NCBI RefSeq assembly: GCF_001638985.1
Contig: NW_017265147.1
Coordinates: forward strand, 279,545-343,544
Length of the DNA: 64,000 nucleotides
Reading direction: 5' to 3'
From: Phycomyces blakesleeanus NRRL 1555(-)
Taxonomy: Eukaryota > Mucoromycota > Mucoromycetes > Mucorales > Phycomycetaceae
Shown: positions 48,741 through 58,100 of the stretch, piece by piece
How the letters are laid out: the number at the start of each line of letters is the position of its first letter
How positions within the stretch are numbered: position 1 is the first letter of the stretch
Notes under the pieces: generated by a model
Told to the model about the DNA's origin: nothing
The model's input: the letters and a program-made list of their open reading frames with translations, nothing else
The model's database searches: none
Translations under genes and position numbers: made by a program

Positions 48741-51340
48741 CACTATGGTTAAAAAAGTAGCAATGTGTTACCACTTTGGTAGCATAACTGCCATTTTTTA
48801 CATAATAAAAAATGGTAGATATGAGTCTGTATAGTGCAATTAGAGGCACAGTTTCCACTTTTTTTTAAAAAGACCAAGGTTCACTCCTTTTTTTTTGGTT
48901 TTTTTTGGATTTCTTTCACGTCCCCCTTTTTTTGCTCTACTGTATCCAATACTAGTATATCATTTTGCTTTTTATTTGCCATATTAAATGAACCATTTAT
49001 TGAATTGAATTAAAATAAATTGGAATGAATTGAATTGAATAAGATTTTGCTTCAATTTATGTTTTATTATATGATAGTAATACTACTTAAAACCCGTCTA
49101 TTGGAACTTGCAAAAAAGACATAGTATTATTTGGCTACTGCAGGGTATGTAGTAAAAACCCTTTATCCCAAAAGCATTTCATGTGTTTTGAGTACTTTGA
49201 TATAGACTAGACGACGTTCTTTAATTATTACTGGTTTCTATAAATATATCAATGTAAGAGAGAAAATAAATAAATAGACATAATAATATAGTGCTTACTT
49301 TTATGTGATATATTTAATAGCTTTAAAGATTTTTTTTTGCTCTAAAAATATATATATTAGAAAATAATATTAATATGTAAGCTTCATATGTTATTAAAAA
49401 GTGTTAGTATATCTACAAGACAAGTGAAAAAAGCAGTGAGTATCACTCAAAATTATTATCAAATAAAACCCGAAAAAAAAATTGAGTCATACAATATGAA
49501 GTCAAGTTGAATCTAGTTGAAAACTGAATGAACATTATTTTGTTAACACGAGATGTATATTATATCAAGATACTTACATAGAATATAAAACCTATCAAGT
49601 ATAATATAGCAGCACAAGAGTATTATTAGTTTTTTTTGTTTTTTGAAAAAAAAATCTATTGTGCATCATTCAAAAATTAATTATAGCAATGCTGCAGATG
49701 CTGTACATTAGTTTTCAATGCTGATGACTATATAGATACCAATCACATAAAAAAGGGCAACATATCTTTATTTAAAGAGAAAGAATAAAAAACAAGAGAA
49801 AGAAAGAGAAAAGAAGAAAATAAAAGACAAATATAAAAACTGAACTAAAAATACGCTAAAAAATATTTTGATTCAATCAAAACCTCCTATGATCTTTGGC
49901 TTCTCTTATGTGCTAGTGCAACACTCATTTCTGCCAGAGGAGAACTTTATAAAAAAATAAAAAGTTTATATTAGTTTCATATTGACAGCACCAAACCAGC
50001 AGAAAACATGATAACTTACAGCACATCCACCATAATAGGCGACTCACCACCATCAGTTTCTGATATATTATTAGAAGACAGCAAAGAATCATTTGCATCT
50101 TGCTGTGCCTTATAATTTTTTTAAACGTTTATTAAAACATACAAATGAAATCTTTTAATTAATAAACTTACAATGTTCTTCTCTACCATTCTTCTTTTTT
50201 GCTTCTGGTTGTCACTTTTGAAGCTTCCCTGGAGGAGGCTTTTGGCACACCACATGCTCTTGCACTTGTAGATAGCAAAGCCATTATCCTTTGCCATTCT
50301 CTCTAATGACATTCTGTAGTATTCCCAGTGCTTTGTCAGGATACCTTTCCATTCTTTACTTAAAGCAGAAAAGTCTTTGTCAATGAGATCATACTTGACC
50401 ATGCGGCTCAACATCTTGAGCTGCAATCATTTCATAGACAAATCGTTGTCTGAAAGAAGTATCAATTGGGGAAAAAGTTGCCCTTCTGAAATTTCTTTAC
50501 AACGATCTTTCCACTCCTGCTCATGAGGCAATTGCAACAGCAAATTGTATTTCTGGGCTTTGTTTTTTCCCTTTGAAATCGCCACCTGTACCAATTACTT
50601 GCTTGCCAAGCTGGTCAGGATACTCAGTGAATTGAGACCTTTTCACAGACTTGGCAACATGTTCAAGAGCTACCAAAAAGGAAGTTGTATACTATCATAT
50701 TAATAAGACAAGTAAATATACAGATATATAGTAAATGTATCTTACCACTTTGCTCAATGATGCTTTGTTGCATTATACTAAGATCTTCTGCACTGACAGC
50801 TGAGGCAAATTGTTTGCTAAACTGATCTTGAAGCATGCGTACTATTTGCTTTATTTTGGCAATATCAATTTCAATTTTTCTGACAGAGTTTATGAGTGCG
50901 ATGTTGATATCAGACATTTTTGAATTATTATTTTTTAAGAAAGATAAAAAGAATAAAAGTTGTACTTCCCATTATATATATATTTCATAATGTTTACTTG
51001 TTTAACTTTCTGAAAAAAAGATAAATCAACTTAAGTATAAACATATGATTGCTACGATATTATTTTTTTAATTTTCGATGCCAGAATATTTTATTGGTTA
51101 AAATAATAACATCAGTGTAAATAGACTTTGTAATAGTAACATAATGTTTAAATACGATATAATTAATTAAGCATTCATTATTGATCTTGTAAAGTAAATG
51201 TTATAATAGTTATACTTATATAATATTTGTTATCATTATTGATCAAGATGTGCTTCACTAATATTATCATCATTTTCATTATTGTGATATCATTGCGAGA
51301 AATAAAATAAAAGAAAATAAGCAAATTGTTCTGAGATGAA
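48741..51340. mobile_element. shorter copy of the C2 element (C2'), left end CACTATGG
   Basis: It starts cactatggttaaaaaag with the same following sequence as C2 (gttaccactttgg, taactgccattttttaca). Similarity to 33298 onward continues through the T-rich leader, the accessory gene and on to about 51335. Unlike C2 it has only one subterminal unit and no transposase on its right. It may be a deletion derivative or a non-autonomous element. The right end was not found, so 51340 marks only the end of recognisable similarity. Confidence 0.6.
49887..50917 (-). pseudogene. accessory gene of C2', copy 2
   Basis: Homologous exon by exon to 34561-35591. Exon 1 from ATG 50917 (MSDINIALINSVRKIEIDIA, coiled coil, SAEDLSIMQQSIIEQSG) ends at GGTAAGA. 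Exon 2 includes TEYPDQLGKQVIGTGG, then a one-base insertion in the A-run near 50570. A TGA follows near 50428, then LQLKMLSRMVKYDLIDKDF and YKCKSMWCAKSLLQGSFK. Exons 3 and 4 give an acidic stretch and a basic tail ending at 49887-49889. The lesions differ from those of copy 1, so the two died independently after duplicating. Confidence 0.65.
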
Positions 51341-51779
51341 GAGTGTTATGTATGAGATAAAAATAAGATATAAAATAAAGCAAGTGCAGATGAGAGTACA
51401 GTGAGACTTTGTTTTATTAGAAGAAGTGAAAGAATCAGAAAAGAGATGCTGTTCTATTGCTATTAGTATTGTGCATTTATATAGACATTGTATTTAGCTT
51501 GGTGATGATATGATGATATCATGTAATGTCTGTTTCTCTACCATTATCTTCTATGATTTAGTTCTTATGTTTTTAGTGTTATTGACTAGAGTCTTGGTAT
51601 TTGTCTTAGTATGTTCTTTATATAATTTTCTTGTATAAGAGAAGATATATCTTTTAGTATTGTTACTAGTTGTTGGTAACTCAATGTATGTATTTATTGA
51701 GTGTCTGTACTTTTAATTTAAATCTACGATTATGTTGGATACAACAGAAAGTCAAGTGAAAATTTTTACTACATGTAAC

Positions 51780-52010
51780 TGGTGTTGATAGTAGAAGTAG
51801 AATGGAAAAATATAGAGAGAGTAAAATAAAAGTATAGTAAAAATATAATAATTGAATAAAGATAAAGTGAAAATATAGTGAAATAGAATAGAAGTAAAGT
51901 AATAATATAATAACGATGTAGTAAAGTAAAGTAAAAAAATATAATAATAGTATAATAATGGAATCTAATAAAATGTAATAAAAAATAGTGTAAAATAAAT
52001 GTCGGTGATA
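51780..52010. repeat. AG/AT-rich degenerate tandem tract
   Basis: Loose repetition of units such as gtaaaataaa, atatagtgaaa and aataatagtataata over about 230 bp on one strand, almost without C. This is low-complexity sequence with no coding potential. Confidence 0.7.
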
Positions 52011-52139
52011 AAGAAGTGTATAAAATTAGGGGAAAGAAATATAATGTTTTTAGTGGGTGACAGGTGTTTCTGAGGTGATGATGTAGATGAGTAATTTAAT
52101 TTTAAGGAACAGAATTATATTGGGGGGTTTGGATATAGG

Positions 52140-52330
52140 GGTATCAGGAGCAAGATTTCCCAAGAAACCTGGGGGACCACTCTTGTCCCTCGAGACACGT
52201 CACTTGGTCAACTCACCATCGATGTCAACGCCCACGAGTCTGGTACTATCTGTTGCAGCTCACTGCTGGACCAAACCACCGAAGGAATCCACCATCTGGT
52301 ATCTCTCACGAGAAACTAGCCAAAGCCAGA
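52140..52330 (+). pseudogene. possible relic of a host exon
   Basis: A GC-richer island with normal codon-like composition. One plus-strand frame reads ETWGTTLVPRDTSLGQLTI then ESGTICCSSLLDQTTEGIHH for about 50 residues before a stop. No family was recognised. It lies immediately upstream of the broken tRNA-Val copy and may be a leftover of a gene that once neighboured the tRNA. Confidence 0.3.
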
Positions 52331-52361
52331 CCTGCTTACAACACATGTGACAAAATATGTA

Positions 52362-52377
52362 TGGTTTCTTGGTGTAG
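52362..52377 (+). pseudogene. 5' fragment of tRNA-Val = left copy of the LINE target duplication
   Basis: tggtttcttggtgtag equals 57599-57614, that is one flanking base plus the first 15 nt of the tRNA-Val gene. The LINE 3' end follows directly (gtaaaagattttt on the plus strand). The fragment stops inside box A, so it cannot be a functional tRNA gene. Confidence 0.9.
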
Positions 52378-52635
52378 GTAAAAGATTTTTATTGAAAGGC
52401 TAGTGGGCACACGCACTATAGAGCTATTGCCCGCCTTTAAGAGTACAAAAAAGAATAATAGAAAGGAAAAAAAACCCAAGGGGGAAAATGGAAAAAACTA
52501 GAAAGGGAAACTAAGCTAGGGGATACAAAAAAAGGGAGATAAGGATAAAATATGAAGCATGCATGAAATTCATGCAATAAATGGAAACTAAGACTAATAC
52601 AGATCTAAACTAAAAATAAAAGGAGATGGCCAGTC

Positions 52636-55600
52636 TCATTTGGGTAGCCAGTTCAAGAAGAGTTGTCCTCTGTCTGTTGCAGCATGATCAGCAAGATCAA
52701 CCCCAGGGAGACAGATCTGTTCTATGTCTAACATGATTCTACAAAGAATTGGCCAAGTAAAGATCCAGAAGGCATTGTTTTTGTTGTTTTTAAGTTTCTT
52801 CAGAGGCAGCATATTGAGTACATAATCAATTGGATTGGGTTGTACTGTAGAATAGAGATGGAGACGAATTGCAGCTCCAGTGCACTCAATGACATGATGA
52901 CGGCTGGTGGTATGCAATCCACAGGAACAAGGTTGAGGACGTCCAGGAAGCCACCCCATACGCCAACGTATGAATCTACTACGTTCATAGTTAGTCATGG
53001 GAAGCCAGAGAATAGGGTCAACACTAAGAGAAGGACGGCAAGCAGAGAGAAGTATTTGTTGAGAGCGTTGCAAGGAGAGGCCCTGGTTCAAAAATGAACG
53101 AATGGCATGCTTGCAAGCTTTAGAATCAGCATTCTGACGATTGGAGAGAGATAACCAAATGGGATTAGCTAAAAGCTTAAACCATTGGTGTGCTGGGTTT
53201 GTAAGAACAGGTCGAAGAAGAGTAAACAGAGCCTCATCAGGCAACCAGAAAGCACGATATACAAACTTGAAACCAAGAGTCAAGATCCTCTCCCTCATGC
53301 TAGGAAGATTCCCAAGGTGACGGAAAACAGATGTAGAAGATGTGGAGTGACCTCCAAAAATCATGCGTAAGCATGTGTTCTGGGCCTTTTCAAGCACAGC
53401 AACTTGTTTAATGTTGAAGCAGGATATTGCCAGGCCATACTCAAATTGTGGACGAATAAACTGGCGATACAAACGAATTGAGAGTAGACGTGACAACCCA
53501 GTGTGATTGACACCAAGTGATTGAAGAGCACGCATGCTGTTGATAGCAGAGACACAATTACGAGAGATGAGAAGAGATGGATCAATAGTCCCCTTTGCTG
53601 AGAAGGGAACACCAAGGTAAGGAAACGAATGAGCATGAGAAATAGGCACATTGTAGAGAGAGAATGACAAAGGAGAAAGAGAACAGGAATGGTGAAGGAT
53701 CATGCACTTGGTGGGACTCCAACGATATCCTAGCTCTTGAGAATGTTGTTCAGCAGAATTCAGAATGACAGGCATAGCTTCTGGTGTAGCAATGATGGCA
53801 ACATCGTCAGCAAAAAGTAGTGAATTGACTAATTGATCATTGAGTCTTGTGGCAGCAGTCTGGTTAAATACTGTGTTACAAAGTTCCCCTGCAGCACGAA
53901 GAGCAACTGGTAGAGAATTTATGTACACAGAATAAAGGTGGGGAGAAAGCACAGATCCTTGCATAACACCAGTCAATGGTTGGAATGATCTGGATGTTGC
54001 ACCAGAAAGCAACACCTCAACTTGAACATTGTCAAAAAGACTTTGTAACGAAGCTAACATAGCATCAGAGGCAAGAGGACGTAACGATGTCCATACTACA
54101 GAACGATCAACAGTGTCATATGCAGACTTGATATCAAGAAAAGCCAAGACTGGTGGTGCTTTGAATAGAGCTGTGTGACGACGGACCATTGCATGGAGAC
54201 AAAGAACTTGATCAAGGGAGCTACGTTGACGTTGGAATCCACCCTGTGCAATGTCAATTGTTGGAGACACATCTTCAAGAGGAAACTGTAGACAATATTC
54301 CATGGCTTTTCTCAGGATAGACGTTAAGCTAATGGGACGATAGTTAGCAGGGTCATAAGTATCACCCTTTTTAAAGATGGGGACAACTTGTGCAGTACGC
54401 CATGCAAGAGGTACAGAACCCCATTGCCAACAAAGCTGGAACAAAAGACAAAGAACAGGAGAGACTTGCTTAACAATTGGGTGAAGCATTTCAGCACGAA
54501 GATGGTCAACACCAGGAGCCTTGCGTGTAGGAAGCTTGAGAATTGCACTCTCTACAGAGAGATGAGTAAAAGGACATGATTCATCAATTGCAATTGGTGA
54601 TGAAATCATCACTGTCTGGTCTGGAGGGCGGCGTGCAGGAAGAAATTGACCTGAGAAAATCTGTTGAAGATGATCAGCCATTTTGTTAGCAGCTACTTGA
54701 GGTCCACCAGGATTCACAAAGACAGGACTGGTTTGACGATGGCTTTTAATACGTTTCATTGTTGCTGTTGTCTTTGCAAAGTCTTGTGTTGCCAATTTGT
54801 TGCAGAATTCTTTCCATGTTTCACGTCGACGATGCTGGACTGATAACCTAACAGCATGACATGCATCCTGATGGCGCATCCAGCATATAACCTTCTGCAA
54901 ACCACTAGAATGACGCCAGCATTGGTAGCTGCGTTCTCTCAGATCCATTGCTTCTTGAAGGTCCACTGACCAGAACCAGTACTTTTGCATGGTACGTGGT
55001 GTACGACGACCAACAGCAGTGTCCAGAGCATCATAGATAGCTTGAGCAAAAGCAGAGCACAGAGAATCTACAGGAGGAGGAGAAGAAGAAGAAAGGAAAG
55101 CACTGAACTGCTCTGTCAGATTGTCCAATGACCCAGAAGCTGTATCAATGTAGATCTTGAGAGTGTCAGGCTGAGCAAGCCCGGAAAGATTCCAAAGTAG
55201 GCGCAGATGGTTAGTAGGGGGAGGGGGAGGTGAAACATAGGGAGTGAAAGTGAGGTTGACCATTTTGTGATCAGAGCCTAAAGAAAGATCAGAATGAATT
55301 TGCATAGAAGGATTGAGAAGGGGGGACGTAGAAAGAAATAAATCAATGACACTGGAACGTGAGGTACCAGAGCCACCAGAAAGAAAGGTAGGAATACCAA
55401 ATGCAAGTAATTCATTCCAACAAGTGAGACCAGTTGCCTGGATCCACTGAAGAAAAGAAGTTCCTCGCGAAGTGATAGCATGGTCACCAAGAAAGGATCC
55501 CATACGTGAATTAAAATCACCACAAAAAATAGTGTTAGAAGAAGGAATAGAAGAAGAAGAGAGGGGGAGGTCATAAAGAATAGAAATTGCATCGTCATCA

Positions 55601-55932
55601 GAAAGAGAAGGGGGAAGATAAATGCAATGAATAAGAAAATCAAATACAATACAAGAAAGAACATAAGGAGAAGAAGAAGGAACAATAGAAATGGGGTAAG
55701 GGAAAGAAGGATTTACAAGAAGAGAAATACCCATGCAGCCACGGCTAGCATTGGGGACAGACTGACCATAGGTATGGTACTGCTGCCAAGAAGTAGGATA
55801 ACGATGGGGGGACAAAAGCCACGTTTCAGTGATAAAAAGAAGGGAAGTAAGTGGAGCATATGAAAGGATCGTAGGTATGGTCTGTTTTGCAAGACCATTT
55901 GCATTCCATAATGTAATTGTTACTGGATTCAT
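52636..55932 (-). CDS. LINE ORF2: AP endonuclease and reverse transcriptase
   Basis: 1098 residues, uninterrupted. The endonuclease domain spans about residues 1-230: TLWNANGLAKQ (7-17), TETW (35-38), CGDFNSRMGS (about 137-146) and the late GSDH (about 219-222). The reverse transcriptase spans about 440-760: NYRPISLTSILRKAMEY (about 530), AFLDIKSAYDTVD (about 597), GVMQGSVLSPHLYSVYINSL (about 655) and the catalytic FADD (about 707). FADD is a variant of the usual YADD or FADD box in LINEs. A C-terminal zinc-like knuckle CSC..H-H..C lies at about 1002-1017. No RNase H domain is visible. The ATG overlaps the ORF1 stop as ATGA. The intact frame suggests a young copy. Confidence 0.93.
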   Translation of the reverse strand: MNPVTITLWNANGLAKQTIPTILSYAPLTSLLFITETWLLSPHRYPTSWQQYHTYGQSVPNASRGCMGISLLVNPSFPYPISIVPSSSPYVLSCIVFDFLIHCIYLPPSLSDDDAISILYDLPLSSSSIPSSNTIFCGDFNSRMGSFLGDHAITSRGTSFLQWIQATGLTCWNELLAFGIPTFLSGGSGTSRSSVIDLFLSTSPLLNPSMQIHSDLSLGSDHKMVNLTFTPYVSPPPPPTNHLRLLWNLSGLAQPDTLKIYIDTASGSLDNLTEQFSAFLSSSSPPPVDSLCSAFAQAIYDALDTAVGRRTPRTMQKYWFWSVDLQEAMDLRERSYQCWRHSSGLQKVICWMRHQDACHAVRLSVQHRRRETWKEFCNKLATQDFAKTTATMKRIKSHRQTSPVFVNPGGPQVAANKMADHLQQIFSGQFLPARRPPDQTVMISSPIAIDESCPFTHLSVESAILKLPTRKAPGVDHLRAEMLHPIVKQVSPVLCLLFQLCWQWGSVPLAWRTAQVVPIFKKGDTYDPANYRPISLTSILRKAMEYCLQFPLEDVSPTIDIAQGGFQRQRSSLDQVLCLHAMVRRHTALFKAPPVLAFLDIKSAYDTVDRSVVWTSLRPLASDAMLASLQSLFDNVQVEVLLSGATSRSFQPLTGVMQGSVLSPHLYSVYINSLPVALRAAGELCNTVFNQTAATRLNDQLVNSLLFADDVAIIATPEAMPVILNSAEQHSQELGYRWSPTKCMILHHSCSLSPLSFSLYNVPISHAHSFPYLGVPFSAKGTIDPSLLISRNCVSAINSMRALQSLGVNHTGLSRLLSIRLYRQFIRPQFEYGLAISCFNIKQVAVLEKAQNTCLRMIFGGHSTSSTSVFRHLGNLPSMRERILTLGFKFVYRAFWLPDEALFTLLRPVLTNPAHQWFKLLANPIWLSLSNRQNADSKACKHAIRSFLNQGLSLQRSQQILLSACRPSLSVDPILWLPMTNYERSRFIRWRMGWLPGRPQPCSCGLHTTSRHHVIECTGAAIRLHLYSTVQPNPIDYVLNMLPLKKLKNNKNNAFWIFTWPILCRIMLDIEQICLPGVDLADHAATDRGQLFLNWLPK

Positions 55933-57170
55933 AGATCAGAGAATGAAGGGATGGTGATGCTGGCAGTATGTATAGAGATGTCCAAGTCTTTTTTGGTAGG
56001 TCGTGGGGGAACAATCTCAGCTAGTTGGTCATCACTAATCCATCCCTGAGAGCAAAAGGAACGTGCAACAGCAAACTTGACAGGAGCCCTAATGAATTCA
56101 ATGGCACGTAGCATACGATCATTGTGAACATGTATAGCTTTTGTTGCCCTATCATCAAGTGAAAGAGAGGCCAGAGCTGGGTCACGGAGGTGAACAGGGT
56201 CCAGAGGATCAAAGTTATCCAAAGTAGTAACACCATAACTCGCCAAGATAGTCTTGAGCTCAGGAGCATACTCATTATGTACAAGCATTCCCATCACCTT
56301 ACGATCAGGATAGTGGAGATCCAGCACACGTGCATTGTCTATCTTTAATTTCCTAAGACGTTGACGTTGAGTACTAATGGGGAGACGGATAGCATTAGGT
56401 ACATAAACAATTTGAAACCCCTGATCAGCATTTTCTTTAATTGTCATGCCACGAACAACAGCAGCAATGGCCCTAGCAGTTGGAGCCCTTTTACGTGGTG
56501 TTTTAGAAACGAAAGTCTTGGTGGGTTCAGTGGAATGATGGGTCTGGGATGCAGGAAGTGATGGAAAATCAGCCTGAGAAACAACTGGAACAGAGGCAGC
56601 AATAGTAGCATATTTGGATGCTGCAGCACCAACAGAAAAATCAACATTCTCCTTTGTCAAACGTGCAATAGTGGCGTTTGCAGTAGCAAGAGCCTTACGC
56701 AACTCAATGTTCTCTTTTTGAACAGCCTCCAATGCAGAAAGACGTTCATCATAAGCCTGGAAACGGTCCCAAATATCCTGAAGAGTGGGCATTACAGTTG
56801 GAAGAACAGGTGCAATGTCAGATTCAATTTCATGGATATCTGCCATGGAAATACTATGACCCAAGATGGAAACAGAAGGGGACACAACAGGCTCACTTGC
56901 AGAATGAACTTCAGGAATTTTGTGTTGGACTGCATTGATCAAAGATTGCATGGATGAAGCAGTAAATGTTGCACCACATTTGCATTTAAACTGTGGGCTA
57001 CCAGTACAAGAAGTAGACCCATTAGAAACAATTTTGCCTGTAGTCTGGCAATGTGAACAGGACAAAACATTGTGCAATTTTTTAAAGTCTGCCTTGAGGC
57101 CAGACAAAATGAGAGCAGTGGGAGTAGGGCGGCCAGTGGAATTAATCACCTGTTTTTGGGAACCAATCAT
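55929..57170 (-). CDS. LINE ORF1: zinc-finger, coiled-coil nucleic-acid-binding protein
   Basis: I place the start at the first internal ATG, 57170 (MIGSQKQVINSTGR), giving 413 residues. The frame stays open further upstream to 57674, but that part is the antisense of tRNA-Val and LINE leader and lacks Met. A Cys-rich region (LSCSHCQTTG..CKCGATF) lies at about residues 33-70. A coiled coil follows (FQAYDERLSALEAVQKENIE), then a basic Thr/Ala segment. The folded C-terminal domain has RLRKLKIDNARVLDLHYPDR, MLVHNEYAPELK and NFDPLDP and may be RRM-like. The gene at 31662-32696 shares this domain. The role is RNA-binding and RNP formation, by analogy with LINE ORF1 proteins. The stop TGA overlaps the ORF2 ATG. 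Confidence 0.85.
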   Translation of the reverse strand: MIGSQKQVINSTGRPTPTALILSGLKADFKKLHNVLSCSHCQTTGKIVSNGSTSCTGSPQFKCKCGATFTASSMQSLINAVQHKIPEVHSASEPVVSPSVSILGHSISMADIHEIESDIAPVLPTVMPTLQDIWDRFQAYDERLSALEAVQKENIELRKALATANATIARLTKENVDFSVGAAASKYATIAASVPVVSQADFPSLPASQTHHSTEPTKTFVSKTPRKRAPTARAIAAVVRGMTIKENADQGFQIVYVPNAIRLPISTQRQRLRKLKIDNARVLDLHYPDRKVMGMLVHNEYAPELKTILASYGVTTLDNFDPLDPVHLRDPALASLSLDDRATKAIHVHNDRMLRAIEFIRAPVKFAVARSFCSQGWISDDQLAEIVPPRPTKKDLDISIHTASITIPSFSDL

Positions 57171-57599
57171 TGTTGGAGGAGCTTGAAAAAAAATTTCGTG
57201 GGAACCAGGAGCAGGCAAAGCAGAAAAAGAAAGGTCTGAAACTGGGACAAAAAAGTGCGAAGTTGATGGTAAAACACCAGGACCACTTTCAGAGAAGGAG
57301 AAAAGAGCTGGAGACGATAACAGAGGTACAGGCAATCGAGATGTAGTTGGAGATGCTGACAATCTTGAGTGATTTCGGCGCAGATGTGAAGATGATTGCA
57401 ATGATGATTCCAACAATTTGAAAAAAAAGTCAATTAAAAAAAAATGAAAATTGGTAGATATATAAAAACAGCTATGACAATCAATCCTGCTGCAAAAAAC
57501 AGATAGGTTTGATATAGTAGTTATAGAGAAAAAGAGGTAAAAGTAAAACTGTGCTGGGTTTGAATTCAAAAAATAATTTGGTTGTGGAAGAGAGTGTGT

Positions 57600-57673
57600 G
57601 GTTTCTTGGTGTAGTTGGTTATCACGTCTGTCTAACACACAGACGGTCGCCAGTTCAAGTCTGGCAGAAATCA
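57600..57673 (+). tRNA. tRNA-Val (AAC)
   Basis: The acceptor stem GGTTTCT (57600-57606) pairs with AGAAATC (57666-57672) with one G-T pair; discriminator A is at 57673. The anticodon stem TCTGT/ACAGA encloses loop CTAACAC, anticodon AAC. The T arm GCCAG-TTCAAGT-CTGGC carries box B. Box A lies in TGGTGTAGTTGG. There is no intron. T6 at 57674-57679 is the terminator. All elements are intact although the first 15 nt derive from a LINE target duplication. The upstream flank is now the LINE 5' end and a Ty3/gypsy LTR starts at 57699. Confidence 0.95.
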
Positions 57674-57698
57674 TTTTTTGTTTTTTGTCTTGTCATTT

Positions 57699-58060
57699 TG
57701 TCGGACATTATTTTGATGAATCCGAGAAATCGGGATAATTGACCGCAGCAGTTCTGTATGTCAAAGATACCTCATAGATAACGAACCGCAGTAATGTCTT
57801 GTAAAGATTAACCACAGTAACATCTTCTGAGCATCAACCGCAGTAAAAGGACTTCTCTTGTAATTAAATAGAGTATAATAGTTTACTGCAGATAATGCGC
57901 AGTATTAGTTTAGAAAACTATATAAGACAATTCAATTCCTATCAATAAAAAGCACCTTTTATCCTCTCTTCAATTTTACATATACTCTCCGATCCCCAGT
58001 GGGTTTGACCTTTTGACTTTGCTAAAATAAAAGGAAGACCATCCCAGATCAGGAACGACA
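57699..58060 (+). mobile_element. 5' LTR of Ty3/gypsy element G3, 25 bp downstream of tRNA-Val
   Basis: It begins TGTCGGACATTATTTTGATG and ends CAGGAACGACA, with TGTC/GACA inverted ends. It matches the solo LTR beside tRNA-His. Several short ccgcagta-type repeats occur in its first half (for example ttgaccgcag, gaaccgcag, caaccgcag), possible cis signals. A CTATATAAGA box at about 57920 is a plausible TATA element for element transcription. The gag gene follows directly. Confidence 0.9.
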
Positions 58061-58061
58061 A

Positions 58062-58075
58062 TTGGTAGCTGAAGC
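58062..58075 (+). promoter_or_regulatory. candidate primer-binding site of G3
   Basis: ttggtagctgaagc begins 1 bp after the LTR and contains TGG, the complement of the tRNA CCA end, so a tRNA ending ...GCTACCA would pair. The matching tRNA was not identified in this window; neither tRNA-His nor tRNA-Val fits. Confidence 0.5.
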
Positions 58076-58100
58076 TATTTTTCCTCTAACAAGACCTTTG

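Larger units (their letters stand above)
52378..57598 (-). mobile_element. LINE (APE-type non-LTR retrotransposon) inserted in tRNA-Val
   Basis: A two-ORF element of 5.2 kb lies on the minus strand between 16-bp duplications of tRNA-Val sequence. Its 3' end is the left end and reads ...CAATAAAAATCTTTTAC, without a long poly(A) tail. Its 5' end abuts the intact tRNA copy. Both ORFs are open. The 5' untranslated region is about 430 nt if ORF1 starts at 57170. The 3' untranslated region is about 258 nt. Fungal LINEs of this organisation include the Grem-LINE1 elements of Mucor pericentromeres, a possible relative that only a search could confirm. Confidence 0.92.

Noticed and set aside
55278..55685. 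Leu/Phe-rich open frames on the minus strand inside the LINE
   Set aside because: They are shadows of LINE ORF2 in another frame, with hydrophobic low-complexity composition.
57171..57674. LINE ORF1 starting at 57674
   Set aside because: The extra 168 residues include the antisense of tRNA-Val, outside the LINE boundaries, and no Met occurs between there and 57170.
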